64,000 bases of DNA, taken from Pseudomonas sp. GV071 (lineage in GTDB: Bacteria > Pseudomonadota > Gammaproteobacteria > Pseudomonadales > Pseudomonadaceae). This document shows positions 1 through 7,752 of the stretch, in pieces. The position numbers were made by a program, and so were the translations under genes. Each line of letters starts with the position of its first letter. Position 1 is the first letter of the stretch. Location: assembly GCF_003050835.1 (NCBI RefSeq), contig NZ_QAOJ01000009.1:186001-250000 (forward strand), read 5' to 3'. The notes below the pieces were generated by a model. That model had not been told where the DNA came from. It worked only from the letters and a program-made list of their open reading frames with translations, and did no database searches.

Positions 1-609
1 CTGGGTGGTTTCCGGGTCGAGCGCTGAGGTGGCTTCGTCGCAGAGCAGAATCTCGGGGTCATGCACCAGGGCGCGGGCAATGCCGACGCGTTGTTTCTGG
101 CCGCCGGACAACTGCGCGGGGTAGGCCTGGTGTTTGTCGCTGAGGCCCACCAGTTCCAGCAGTTCGCGCACCTTGCGCTGGCGGTCTGCTTTGGGCATGC
201 CAGCCACCTTCAGCGGCAGCTCGACGTTCTGCCACACGGTCTTGGCGGACATCAGGTTGAAGTGCTGGAAAATCATTCCGGTGCGGCGGCGCAGCTCCAC
301 CAAGCGGTCTTCGTCGAAGGCGCCGATATCCACCTGGTCGATCAGCACACGGCCGCTGGTGGGTTGCTCCAGACGGTTGATGGTGCGGATCAGGGAGGAC
401 TTGCCCGCACCGCTGCGGCCGATAATCCCGAACACTTCGCCACGGACGATGGCCAGGTCGATGCCCTGCAAGGCCTGCACGTCGCCATAGGTCTTGCCCA
501 CGCCGATAAAGCGCACATGGGCACGGTTCAGCTCCGGGTGCAGCTCGGTGTGTTCGGCGCGCTGTGGTGCCGCCAGCGGCGCGTTACGGGGCAGGTTGGC
601 AACCGCCAT
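1..609 (-). CDS. metN: MetN-type ABC transporter ATP-binding protein (partial, 3' end outside window)
   Basis: ATPase subunit of a methionine-type (or methionine-analogue) importer in the inner membrane. The visible 203 residues hold a Walker A GRSGAGKSS near residue 67, the signature LSGGQKQR and a Walker B ILLCDEATSALDP close to the window edge; the C-terminal ACT-like domain and the permease gene would lie to the left. Its ATG overlaps the stop of the metQ-like gene (TAATG), so the two are translationally coupled. It is the fifth gene of an operon beginning with sfnB-like genes, so the natural substrate may be an organosulfur compound rather than methionine. The fold is certain; the substrate is inferred. 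Confidence 0.93.
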   Translation of the reverse strand, partial: MAVANLPRNAPLAAPQRAEHTELHPELNRAHVRFIGVGKTYGDVQALQGIDLAIVRGEVFGIIGRSGAGKSSLIRTINRLEQPTSGRVLIDQVDIGAFDEDRLVELRRRTGMIFQHFNLMSAKTVWQNVELPLKVAGMPKADRQRKVRELLELVGLSDKHQAYPAQLSGGQKQRVGIARALVHDPEILLCDEATSALDPETTQ

Positions 610-1406
610 TACTGCGCCCAGCCTGGCTGGTACAGGGTGCCGTTGGCTTTATCCAGGGCAGCACGCACCACCGGCGAGTGCTGGTAGATGTCGACGAACT
701 TGATCAGCCGCGGGTCGGTTTTGCTCTTCGGCTGGATCACAAACTGAATCACGTATTCCGGGTGGTCGAGGCCGTCGAAGAGAATCGCTGACGTGGCGTC
801 GAAGCTTTTCGCCTGGCGGATATACGCCGGGTAGCCCTGCACCAGGTCGGCATCGTCATAGGCGCGCACCAGTTGCACGGCCTCGACCTGAATGATCTTG
901 AGGTCTTTCGGGTTGCTTTCGATATCGTCTTCGGTGGCCTTGAAACCTACACCCGGTTTCAGCGTCAGCAGCCCGGCCTTGGCCAGCAGTTGCAGGCCAC
1001 GGCCGGCATTGATCGGATCGTTGGCGATGGCCACCGTGGCGCCTTCCGGCAGCTCGGCGAAGCTTTTGTATTTCTTCGAGTAGAGGCCGACGTTGTTGAT
1101 GATGCCCGGGGCAAATGGCACCAGATCAAAACCGGCGGCGGTCTTGGCGTTTTCCAGGAAGGGAATGTGCTGGAAGTAGTTCACGTCGATATCGCCAGCG
1201 GCCAGGCTGACGTTGGGCGCGATCCAGTCGGTGAACTCCACCAGTTCCACCTTCAGGCCCTGCTTGTCGGCCTCGGCTACGGCGGCTTCGAGGGGAATGG
1301 CGAAGGCGGCGGTGGTGCCGATTTTCAATGGCGCGTCAGCGGCGAAGGCGCTGCTGGCAAATAGGGCAAGGGCGGTGACCAAGGCTTTTAATGGCGCGTT
1401 TTTCAT
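609..1406 (-). CDS. metQ: MetQ/NlpA-family substrate-binding protein
   Basis: Periplasmic binding protein of the D-methionine type, 265 residues. The N-terminal signal sequence ends in SSAFAADAPLKIG with no lipobox Cys, so it is probably secreted and soluble rather than a lipoprotein. Family motifs are DINYFQH-like (DVNYFQH), NNVGLYSKKYKS and IANDPINAGRGLQLL. A TTG lies one codon upstream of the ATG at 1406; the ATG has an AGGA box 9 nt away and is preferred. Downstream it overlaps the ATPase gene by one base. In this context it probably collects methionine or a related sulfur compound released or required by the co-transcribed monooxygenases. Confidence 0.92.
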   Translation of the reverse strand: MKNAPLKALVTALALFASSAFAADAPLKIGTTAAFAIPLEAAVAEADKQGLKVELVEFTDWIAPNVSLAAGDIDVNYFQHIPFLENAKTAAGFDLVPFAPGIINNVGLYSKKYKSFAELPEGATVAIANDPINAGRGLQLLAKAGLLTLKPGVGFKATEDDIESNPKDLKIIQVEAVQLVRAYDDADLVQGYPAYIRQAKSFDATSAILFDGLDHPEYVIQFVIQPKSKTDPRLIKFVDIYQHSPVVRAALDKANGTLYQPGWAQ

Positions 1407-1430
1407 CAAGGGTTTTCCTGTGTCCGAGGC

Positions 1431-2798
1431 TTAACGGCGGTAACTGGCGCCGGTGTGTTGGGGTGGCAACTGCGCGGCGCGAGCAAACAGCTTTTCGCGC
1501 AGGGTGCCGGTGGCATAAGCGGTCTTGTAGGAGCCGCGGCGTTGCAGTTCGGGAATCACCAGGTCGATGAAGTCGACATAGCTTTCCGGGGTGACGATGC
1601 GGGTGAGGTTGAAGCCGTCCAGACCGGTTTCGGCGATCCAGGCTTCCAGCTCATCGGCGACCTGCTCGGGCGAACCCACCAGGGTGATATAGCGTCCGCC
1701 GAGGGCGTGTTGCTCGAGCAACTTGCGCCGGGTCCAGTCGTTGTTTTGCAGAATCTTGGTGGCCGATTGGATGGCGTTACTCTTCACGTGCTGGATCGGT
1801 TCATCCAGTTCGTACTGGGAAAAGTCGATGGCGGTGGAGGCAGAAAAATGCGCTACCCCGGCCTCGGCGCTGGCGTAGCGGCGGTACTCGGCGAGCTTGG
1901 CCTGGGCCTCTGCTTCGGTTGTGCCGACGATGACGTTGAGGCCCATGAAAATCTTCACGTCCTCGCCGTTACGGCCGGCGGCAATTGCGCTGGCGCGTAC
2001 CTTGTCGACCTGGGCCTTGGTCGAGGCCTTGTTCTGCCCGCTGATAAACACGCACTCGGCGTGTTGGCCGGCAAACAGCAAACCGCGCTCGGAACTGCCC
2101 GCCTGGAACAGCACCGGAGTGCGTTGCGGCGACGGTTCGCAGAGGTGATAGCCCTCGACCTGGTAGAACTCGCCGTGGTGCTCGACTTTGTGCACCTTGC
2201 CCGGTTGGGCATAGATGCGCTGCTCCCGGTCGTTGAGCACGGCGCCGTCTTCCCAACTGCCTTCCCAGAGCTTGTACAGCACCTCCAGGTACTCATCGGC
2301 CTGGTCGTAGCGGCGGTCGTGCTCCACCTGCTCGCTCAGGCCCATGGCCTTGGCGGCGCTGTCCAGGTAGCCAGTGACAATGTTCCAACCGACCCGGCCA
2401 CGGCTCAGGTGATCGAGAGTGGAAAGCCGCCGGGCGAACAGGTACGGCGCTTCGTAGGTGAGGTTGGCGGTGAGGCCGAAACCGAGATTTCTGGTCACCG
2501 CGGCCATGGCCGAGACCAGCAACAGCGGGTCATTCACCGGCAGTTGAATGGCTTCTTTGAGGGGCACGTCCACCGAGTTCTGGTAGACGTCGTACACGCC
2601 AACGATGTCGGCGATAAACAGCCCGTCGAACAGCCCGCGTTCGAGCAGCTGTGCTAGTTCGGTCCAGTACTCGACGTTATTGAAGTCGGTGGAGTTGTCC
2701 CGCGGATGGGTCCACAGGCCATGGTTGATATGGCCGATGCAGTTCATGTTGAAGGCGTTCAGCAGGATCTGTTTTTTGCCGGCATTCGCTGCGCTCAT
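1431..2798 (-). CDS. LLM-class FMN-dependent monooxygenase, NtaA/SnaA/DszA family
   Basis: Bacterial-luciferase-like flavin monooxygenase of 455 residues, full family length. Family signatures are GLFDGLFIADIVG near residue 56, LDHLSRGRVGWNIVTG near residue 130 and PVLFQAGSSERG near residue 230. Members (DszA, SnaA, NtaA) use FMNH2 from a separate reductase to oxidise sulfones, nitrilotriacetate or similar small molecules. The ATG overlaps the stop of the upstream sfnB-like gene (TGATG), indicating translational coupling. With two SfnB-like oxidoreductases and a Met-type transporter it most likely cleaves a C-S bond for sulfur supply. No reductase gene is visible here, so it must borrow one. 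The exact substrate cannot be read from the sequence. Confidence 0.9.
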   Translation of the reverse strand: MSAANAGKKQILLNAFNMNCIGHINHGLWTHPRDNSTDFNNVEYWTELAQLLERGLFDGLFIADIVGVYDVYQNSVDVPLKEAIQLPVNDPLLLVSAMAAVTRNLGFGLTANLTYEAPYLFARRLSTLDHLSRGRVGWNIVTGYLDSAAKAMGLSEQVEHDRRYDQADEYLEVLYKLWEGSWEDGAVLNDREQRIYAQPGKVHKVEHHGEFYQVEGYHLCEPSPQRTPVLFQAGSSERGLLFAGQHAECVFISGQNKASTKAQVDKVRASAIAAGRNGEDVKIFMGLNVIVGTTEAEAQAKLAEYRRYASAEAGVAHFSASTAIDFSQYELDEPIQHVKSNAIQSATKILQNNDWTRRKLLEQHALGGRYITLVGSPEQVADELEAWIAETGLDGFNLTRIVTPESYVDFIDLVIPELQRRGSYKTAYATGTLREKLFARAAQLPPQHTGASYRR

Positions 2799-3991
2799 CA
2801 AATGGTGCCCCGCAGCGGTGGGTTCTGTTCGTTGAGGTAGAAGTTGCCCACTGCGTGGTACTTCCAGCGCACCGGGTCGTGCAAGGTATGCACCCGTGCG
2901 TTGCGCCAGTGCCGGTCGAGGCCGTACTCGGCCAGCGTGGCCTGGCTGCCGGCCAGTTCGAACAGGGTGGTGCCGGCCAGTAGCGAGGTTTCGGTGCTGA
3001 TGGCGCGGGCTTCGGCCACCGCAATCGAGGCGGCGGCCACGCTGTCGGCCGTGGGGTTGGCCTGGGCGCGGTCGAGGAATTCGCCGGCACGTTCCAGCAA
3101 GGCGTCGGTGGCGCTCAGGCGCACGCTCAACTGGCCGAGGCTTTTAAGGGTCAATGGGTCTTGGGTGGCCTGGTCGCTGGTGGCGTCGATCCAGGGCCGC
3201 GACTTGCTGCGAATAAAGTGCAGCGCATCTTCATAGGCGGCGTGGGCGATGCCGGTGTCGATGGCGGCATGGAGAATCTGCGCCAGCGGGCCAACGGTGG
3301 TCGGCCGCTCGAAGGCGCTCTGAAACGGCAGCACATCCTCGGCACTGACCCATACGTTGTCGAACAGCACCGAGCCGCTGCCGGTGGTGCGTTGGCCAAA
3401 GCCGCTCCAGTCATCGATCACGTTCAGGCCCTGGCTTTCGCGCGGCACAAAGGCCAGCTGCTGCACGCCCTGTTCATCGACCACCGAGGTGGGAATGCGC
3501 TGCGCATACAAGGCGCCGGTGGCGTAGAACTTGCGGCCGTTGATGCGGTAGCCGGTGCCGTCGCGGCTCAGGCGGGTGGTGCGTTCATGGGCGGTCCTGG
3601 TGCCCAGCTCGGCCAGGGCATTGCCGAAGCGCTGGCCCGCCAGCACCTCGCCATACAGACGCAACTGCTGCGCCGGTGTGCCGTTCACCCGCAACACTTC
3701 CAGGGCGTAGTAATGGTTCTGCGGGATCTGCCCCAATGAACCGTCGGCCTGGGCGATGAGGGCCACCACCTGGGCCAGGGTGACGTTGGACACCCCGGCG
3801 CCACCGAACTCCTTGGGCACACTGATGCCCCACAAACCCGATTGGGAAAAGGTCGCCAGTTCGCTCAGTGGCAGCAGGCGTTCGCGGTCGCGCAGGGCGC
3901 TGTCGCGTTTGAATTCGTCGGCGAGGTCGCGGGCGACGATCAACGCCTGTTCGTCGCTGCTGATCAACGCAGCATGGGCAGAAATAGACAT
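2798..3991 (-). CDS. SfnB/DszC-type acyl-CoA-dehydrogenase-like flavin oxidoreductase (copy 2)
   Basis: 397-residue flavin monooxygenase with the acyl-CoA dehydrogenase fold. Typical segments are GLWGISVPKEFGGAG, DGSLGQIPQNHYYALE, NGRKFYATGALYAQ and DDWSGFGQRTTGSGS. It is a tandem paralogue of the next gene upstream; both end in a nearly identical LDRHWRNARVHTLHDPVRWK block. SfnB-family proteins are used during sulfate limitation for dimethyl sulfone and other organosulfur sources. The open frame extends 41 codons further upstream into the neighbour; the ATG at 3991 (MSISAHAAL) is chosen because it lies 11 nt after the previous stop and matches the family N-terminus. Confidence 0.9.
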   Translation of the reverse strand: MSISAHAALISSDEQALIVARDLADEFKRDSALRDRERLLPLSELATFSQSGLWGISVPKEFGGAGVSNVTLAQVVALIAQADGSLGQIPQNHYYALEVLRVNGTPAQQLRLYGEVLAGQRFGNALAELGTRTAHERTTRLSRDGTGYRINGRKFYATGALYAQRIPTSVVDEQGVQQLAFVPRESQGLNVIDDWSGFGQRTTGSGSVLFDNVWVSAEDVLPFQSAFERPTTVGPLAQILHAAIDTGIAHAAYEDALHFIRSKSRPWIDATSDQATQDPLTLKSLGQLSVRLSATDALLERAGEFLDRAQANPTADSVAAASIAVAEARAISTETSLLAGTTLFELAGSQATLAEYGLDRHWRNARVHTLHDPVRWKYHAVGNFYLNEQNPPLRGTI

Positions 3992-4002
3992 GGCGTGCTC
4001 GC

Positions 4003-5244
4003 TTAAATCCAGGAATGCCGGGCCGGCAGTTGGCCGTTCAGGCGGTAGGCGCCAATGGCGTGGTATTTCCAGCGCACCGGGTCGTGCAGGGTGTGCACGC
4101 GGGCGTTGCGCCAATGGCGGTCGAGGTTGAATTCGGCGAGGGTGGCGCGGCTGCCGGCCAGTTCGAACAGCTTCTCGCTGGCCTGCAGGGCGATTTCGGT
4201 GGTCAGCGCCTTGGCCTCGGCCACCACGATTGAGGCATGTGCCGCGGACTCGGCGCTGATTGGCGCCGCCGCGACCTGGTCGAGTACCAGACCTGCCTTG
4301 TTGAGCAAGGCTTCGGAGGCGTGCAGTTCGATTTTCAGCTTGCCGATGTCGGCAATCACATAGAGGTCGTCACTGGCCCGCTCGACATTGGCATCCACCC
4401 AGGGCCGGGCGCGTTCGCGCACAAAGCTGATGGCATCGTCGATGGCGGCGCGGGCGATGCCAGCATCTATCGCCGCCTGCACTAGTTGCGAAACGGCGCC
4501 CTGAATATTCGGCGTGTCATTCACGCGCCAGTTATCGAGCACCAGATCGGCATCCACCCGCACGTTGTTGAGCAGCACGGTGCCGCTGGCGGTGGTGCGT
4601 TGGCCGAAGCCGGACCAGTCATCGATGATGCGCAAGCCCGGCGTGCCGCGGCGGACAAAGGCCAGCACCTGCTTGCCGTCATCGTTGAGCGCTTTCACCG
4701 CCACCCAGTGGGCGAACAGGGCACCGGTGGAATAGAACTTCTGGCCGTTGATGACGTACTCGTCACCCTCGCGGGTGATGCGTGCTTTGAGGGTCAGGGT
4801 GTCCTTGGTGCCGCGTTCGGGCCCGGCATTGCCGATGCGCCAGCCGTCCAGCACGCTGGTGAGCAACTGGCGTTTCTGTGCTTCGTTGCCGCAGCCAAGA
4901 ATCAGGTTGAGCACGCCCACCTGGTTCTGCGGAATCTGCCCGAGCGCCGGGTCGGCGGCGGAGATGATCGCGAACACCTTGGCCAGGGTCACGAACGATA
5001 GCTGCGGGCCGCCGTACTCACGGGGAATGCCGATGCTGCCAAGGCCGCTGCGGGTAAACAGTTCGATCTCGGCCCACGGCAACTTGCGCTGGCTGTCGCG
5101 GCGCGCGGCGTGTTCACGGGCGACGCTGGCCAGTTCATAAGCCGCTTGCAGGGCCTGGGCGTCGTTACGCAGCACCTGCGCGGGCAATAACAGCGGCGCG
5201 ATGTCGACGTCGCTTTCGGGCTTGGCGTGGGAAAGGTTCGACAT
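4003..5244 (-). CDS. SfnB/DszC-type acyl-CoA-dehydrogenase-like flavin oxidoreductase (copy 1)
   Basis: 413-residue flavin oxidoreductase, first long gene of the sulfur operon. Family segments are GLGSIGIPREYGGPQ, DPALGQIPQNQVGV, NGQKFYSTGALFAHW and DDWSGFGQRTTASGT, with the C-terminal LDRHWRNARVHTLHDPVRWKYHA block also found in copy 2. The pair probably arose by duplication and may act on different organosulfur substrates or as a heteromer. Its ATG is overlapped by the stop of a 16-codon upstream ORF. Assignment to the SfnB/DszC superfamily is firm; the substrate is not known. Confidence 0.9.
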   Translation of the reverse strand: MSNLSHAKPESDVDIAPLLLPAQVLRNDAQALQAAYELASVAREHAARRDSQRKLPWAEIELFTRSGLGSIGIPREYGGPQLSFVTLAKVFAIISAADPALGQIPQNQVGVLNLILGCGNEAQKRQLLTSVLDGWRIGNAGPERGTKDTLTLKARITREGDEYVINGQKFYSTGALFAHWVAVKALNDDGKQVLAFVRRGTPGLRIIDDWSGFGQRTTASGTVLLNNVRVDADLVLDNWRVNDTPNIQGAVSQLVQAAIDAGIARAAIDDAISFVRERARPWVDANVERASDDLYVIADIGKLKIELHASEALLNKAGLVLDQVAAAPISAESAAHASIVVAEAKALTTEIALQASEKLFELAGSRATLAEFNLDRHWRNARVHTLHDPVRWKYHAIGAYRLNGQLPARHSWI

Positions 5245-5294
5245 CAGCGCACGGCCTTGTGCTGCGGTGCGAGGGAAAGCGGTTCACGGACCAT
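5244..5294 (-). CDS. possible 16-residue upstream ORF coupled to the first sfnB-like gene
   Basis: Short frame MVREPLSLAPQHKAVR whose TGA overlaps the sfnB-like ATG (TGATG at 5246-5242). It has its own GAGG box five bases before the ATG. It contains no Cys or Met codon after the start, so it is not an obvious sulfur-sensing leader, but the exact coupling suggests that translation of the operon could depend on it. It may also be chance; no homology can be judged from 16 residues. Confidence 0.3.
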   Translation of the reverse strand: MVREPLSLAPQHKAVR

Positions 5295-5770
5295 AACTGC
5301 CTCATTGGGTTGAACAGGCCGTGATAGAGCGGCGCTGTCAGATTCAAGAAGGTCCGGTGGTCCGGTGCATATACCCTAAGTGTTGTTTATTCGTTAATAA
5401 ACATGCTTTTTTGCATATATATAGAAGAAGGAAAGGCAACTGTACGAGGGCCAACACTTTTGCTGTTCGCCGCAAAACAGTTGTTGATTGGCAAACAGCG
5501 CGGTCTGGTTAGACCGTTTATTTCTTTCGGTTAGGTGCATGGATCTGCTGTGCATATCCATCGTGTCGTAATCGGCGTTATGGTTTCGCCTGTCGATGTA
5601 GTGCCGTCGGTTGCCATGTCATAGCAGACGGATGCGCACAGTTCGCAGCATTCCCATGGGCGTAACAGGCGTCGCCGCTGCTGCGCCGCCAGCTTGCCGG
5701 TGGCTGAGACATCCCTAGAATTCGCCCCAATCCGCTTCGTCCACTATCGAATCGCTTAGGGAGCTACACC
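5295..5770. promoter_or_regulatory. divergent control region between the sulfur operon and the Met-rich gene
   Basis: About 476 bp without a convincing long gene. It holds an AT-rich core near 5370-5430 (probable promoter of the minus-strand sulfur operon), a tandem GGTCCGGT repeat at 5351-5366, the inverted repeat at 5384-5403, and a possible sigma70-type promoter for the plus-strand Met-rich gene (TTGCCG at 5694-5699, 16-bp spacer, TAGAAT at 5716-5721). No riboswitch consensus was recognised. Confidence 0.5.
5384..5403. promoter_or_regulatory. perfect 8-bp inverted repeat, candidate operator
   Basis: Arms TGTTTATT and AATAAACA separated by CGTT, in the AT-rich middle of the divergent region between the sulfur operon and the Met-rich gene. 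Size and symmetry fit a dimeric regulator site. The binding protein is unknown. Confidence 0.45.
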
Positions 5771-6283
5771 ATGATGAATGCAATGCAGATGCAAATGCCG
5801 ATGAACACCGCCATGCCGATGATGCCAATGATGGGTATGCCCATGATGATGGCCACCATGAGCATGGAAATGATGGACGACGGCATGATGTGCAAGATGA
5901 TGCCGGCCGCTGGCATGGACATGGCGATGTTCAAGAACAGCGCCGAAATGATGCAGATGATGATGAACTGCGGCATGCCGATGATGATGCACTGCGCCAA
6001 CATGAGCATGATGTGCATGTCGCAGAGCGCCATGGCGATGCCGATGATGGCTGCAGCGATGATGCCGATGCCGATGATGGGCATGCCGATGCCATCGATG
6101 AAGTGCGTGATGGAATGCACCCTGATGGCCGACGGCATGATGTGCAAACTGATGCCCATGGCCGGCATGAACATGGACATGATGAAAAACTGCTGCGCGC
6201 TGATGATGAAGATGATGAACGACTGCAGCATGCCGATGATGATGAGCTGCAACGGCATGCCCCTCATGTGCTGCACTGTGTAA
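5771..6283 (+). CDS. extremely methionine- and cysteine-rich protein of unknown function
   Basis: 170 residues, of which I count 71 Met (42%) and 13 Cys; no Trp, and no signal peptide or clear membrane segment. A strong GGAG box sits 7 nt before the ATG. It contains an internal duplication: residues 37-75 and 121-160 share the pattern DGMMCKxMPxAGMxMxMxKN, then MMxMMN, then MPMMMxC. Non-Met codons are the preferred Pseudomonas ones (CCG, GCC, AAC, GGC, CTG), which supports this strand over the two antisense open frames. It lies divergent to a sulfur-starvation operon and is followed by a terminator. Possible roles are a sulfur-amino-acid store, a Cu(I)/soft-metal binder, or a sacrificial oxidant scavenger like other Met-rich bacterial proteins. 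None is proven; I recognise no family. Confidence 0.8.
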   Translation: MMNAMQMQMPMNTAMPMMPMMGMPMMMATMSMEMMDDGMMCKMMPAAGMDMAMFKNSAEMMQMMMNCGMPMMMHCANMSMMCMSQSAMAMPMMAAAMMPMPMMGMPMPSMKCVMECTLMADGMMCKLMPMAGMNMDMMKNCCALMMKMMNDCSMPMMMSCNGMPLMCCTV

Positions 6284-6338
6284 GAAACCGATCGGCTGCG
6301 CGTCGGTATGGCGGCGGGTGGGCGGCAATTTTTAAAAG

Positions 6339-6374
6339 CAAAAACATCGAGGCTTCAGCCTCGATGTTTTTTTT
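6339..6374. terminator. rho-independent terminator, probably bidirectional
   Basis: Perfect stem AAACATCGAGGCT / AGCCTCGATGTTT around a TC loop, followed by a run of T on the plus strand and preceded by A-rich sequence on the other side. It ends the Met-rich gene and lies just beyond the stop of the convergent XRE-cupin gene. Its core GGCTTCAGCC is the same as in the REP repeats of this genome. Confidence 0.85.
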
Positions 6375-6384
6375 TCGTTTTGGA

Positions 6385-7032
6385 TTAATCCAGGCGCTCG
6401 GGGTAGGTGACCACCAGGTAGGCGACGGCTTCGCTGTCGGCGGGGTTGCGGTAGCGGTGGGGTTGGTCGGCGTAGAACAGGATCGAGTCGCCGGTGGAGA
6501 GCAGGTAGCGTTCGTCGTTGACGCTGATTTCCAGTACGCCCTGGGCCACTACCAGGTTCTCTTGCACGCCGGGGCCATGGCCTTGGGCGTGTTCTTCGCC
6601 CAGGGGGCTGACGCGCAGTTCGTAGAATTCCGATTGGCGGGTGATATCGAAGGGGAACAACGCGCGGCTGACGAAGCTGCCGTTGGCGCTGACCAGGCGT
6701 TTGCTCTGGCTGGCGGCCAACACTTCCACACCTTCGAAAGCGCGGTGTTCGAGGAACGCCGCGACCGATACCTTGAGGCCCTTGGCAATTTTGCACAGCA
6801 CTTTGATCGACGGCACGCTGCGCCCCGATTCGATCTGCGCGAGCATCGCGCGGCTGACTCCGCACAGGCGGGCGAGGGCGTCGAGGGACAGGTGGCGTTT
6901 GCCGCGCAGGCGTTGCAGGTTTTGCGCGACACGTTGCGAAATCGGGTCTTCGTCGAGGGACTCAAGGGCGTTCAGGTCCAGCACCGGTTCGCCGCTGGTG
7001 GCCAGAAAACGCACCGGGTCTTGCGCACTCAC
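6385..7032 (-). CDS. XRE-family transcriptional regulator with C-terminal cupin sensor
   Basis: 215 residues. An N-terminal helix-turn-helix (LSLDALARLCGVSRAMLAQIESGRSVPSIKVL) is followed by a cupin domain (GEEHAQGHGPGVQENLVV, then GDSILFYADQPHRYRNP). Such proteins sense a small ligand and regulate nearby catabolic or uptake genes. The frame is open to 7113, but the GTG at 7032 overlaps the TGA of the small upstream gene (GTGA) and gives a normal N-terminus, so it is preferred. The target is not evident; it could be its own operon. Confidence 0.88.
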   Translation of the reverse strand: MSAQDPVRFLATSGEPVLDLNALESLDEDPISQRVAQNLQRLRGKRHLSLDALARLCGVSRAMLAQIESGRSVPSIKVLCKIAKGLKVSVAAFLEHRAFEGVEVLAASQSKRLVSANGSFVSRALFPFDITRQSEFYELRVSPLGEEHAQGHGPGVQENLVVAQGVLEISVNDERYLLSTGDSILFYADQPHRYRNPADSEAVAYLVVTYPERLD

Positions 7033-7190
7033 GCGTGACGCGTCTCGGTCTGGCTGAGCGGCTGCATCATCTGCAGGGCTGCATATCCAGCGTTGCGTGC
7101 ATACATTTCCCACATCACCCGAGCGAGCTGCTGCGCCTGTTTACGTTTGCGGTGCAGGGCGAAGTCGATAACGTTGTCGGTCGGTTTCAT
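7029..7190 (-). CDS. small basic protein of unknown function, coupled to the XRE-cupin regulator
   Basis: 53 residues beginning MKPTDNVIDFALHRKRKQAQQ, with a basic helix-like first half and a C-terminal Met/Gln-rich part. Its stop overlaps the GTG of the regulator by 4 bp, so the pair is one transcript. The frame runs further upstream, but the ATG at 7190 gives the natural start. The 104 bp before it hold an AT-rich stretch (7236-7275) that probably contains the promoter. No domain recognised. Confidence 0.6.
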   Translation of the reverse strand: MKPTDNVIDFALHRKRKQAQQLARVMWEMYARNAGYAALQMMQPLSQTETRHA

Positions 7191-7294
7191 GGGGCACTTC
7201 ACTGTCGTGAACAAGGGGCGATGGGCAGAGACTACCTGGCTCCCTTTTATAACCATAAATACCGATTATTCATTTGGTAATTCTTTTCGGGTCT

Positions 7295-7657
7295 TTAGGC
7301 GGACGAGTCGAGTTCAGCCGTTTCCTCGCCCAGTTGGTCGGCGTTGCGGCGCATCCAATCGGCCAGGGAGTCGAGGGTTGGGCCGAGGGTTTTGCCCAGT
7401 TCGCTGATCCGGTATTCCACCCGTGGCGGCATTTCTGCGTAGGCGGTGCGGGTGAGCAGACCGCGCCGTTCGAACAGGCGCAATTGGCGGGTCAGCTCCT
7501 TTTGCGTGATCGGCACCACTGCCCGTTGCAGCTCGCTGAACCGTACCGGCGCGTCGAGCACGATCAGGCGGTAGAGAATCGGGATCGCCCATTTGCCGGA
7601 AATCAGCGCGACAAAATCCATCATCGGGCAGCGCTCGACGCTGGTCAGTGAGTTCAT
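7295..7657 (-). CDS. HxlR-family transcriptional regulator
   Basis: 120-residue winged-helix regulator with the family hallmarks: a conserved Cys near the N-terminus (ERCPMMDFVALISGKWAIPILYRL), RFSELQRAVVPITQKELTRQLRLFERRGLLTR, and the wing PPRVEYRISELGKTL. Members often sense electrophiles or redox stress through the Cys and repress a divergent oxidoreductase. Here it is divergent from a short-chain dehydrogenase gene, with a palindrome in the 95-bp gap. Confidence 0.92.
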   Translation of the reverse strand: MNSLTSVERCPMMDFVALISGKWAIPILYRLIVLDAPVRFSELQRAVVPITQKELTRQLRLFERRGLLTRTAYAEMPPRVEYRISELGKTLGPTLDSLADWMRRNADQLGEETAELDSSA

Positions 7658-7686
7658 GGGGCAAGTGCTCCTTGGTATGCAAAAGG

Positions 7687-7699
7687 TGCCTACTAGGCA
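7687..7699. promoter_or_regulatory. candidate HxlR operator
   Basis: Perfect palindrome TGCCTA-C-TAGGCA between the divergent HxlR and dehydrogenase genes. It is flanked by weaker symmetry (GTAT to the left, ATAC to the right), as expected for a dimeric winged-helix repressor controlling both genes. Confidence 0.55.
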
Positions 7700-7752
7700 A
7701 AAGATACTAACGCTCTAACAATGGCTTTTTATCCCATTGCAGGAGCAACGTC

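Noticed and set aside
5756..6328. Two long antisense frames (His-rich and Ile/Met-rich) opposite the Met-rich gene
   Set aside because: ATG-rich DNA automatically gives CAT-rich and other open frames on the complement. RBS, promoter, terminator and codon choice all favour the plus strand.
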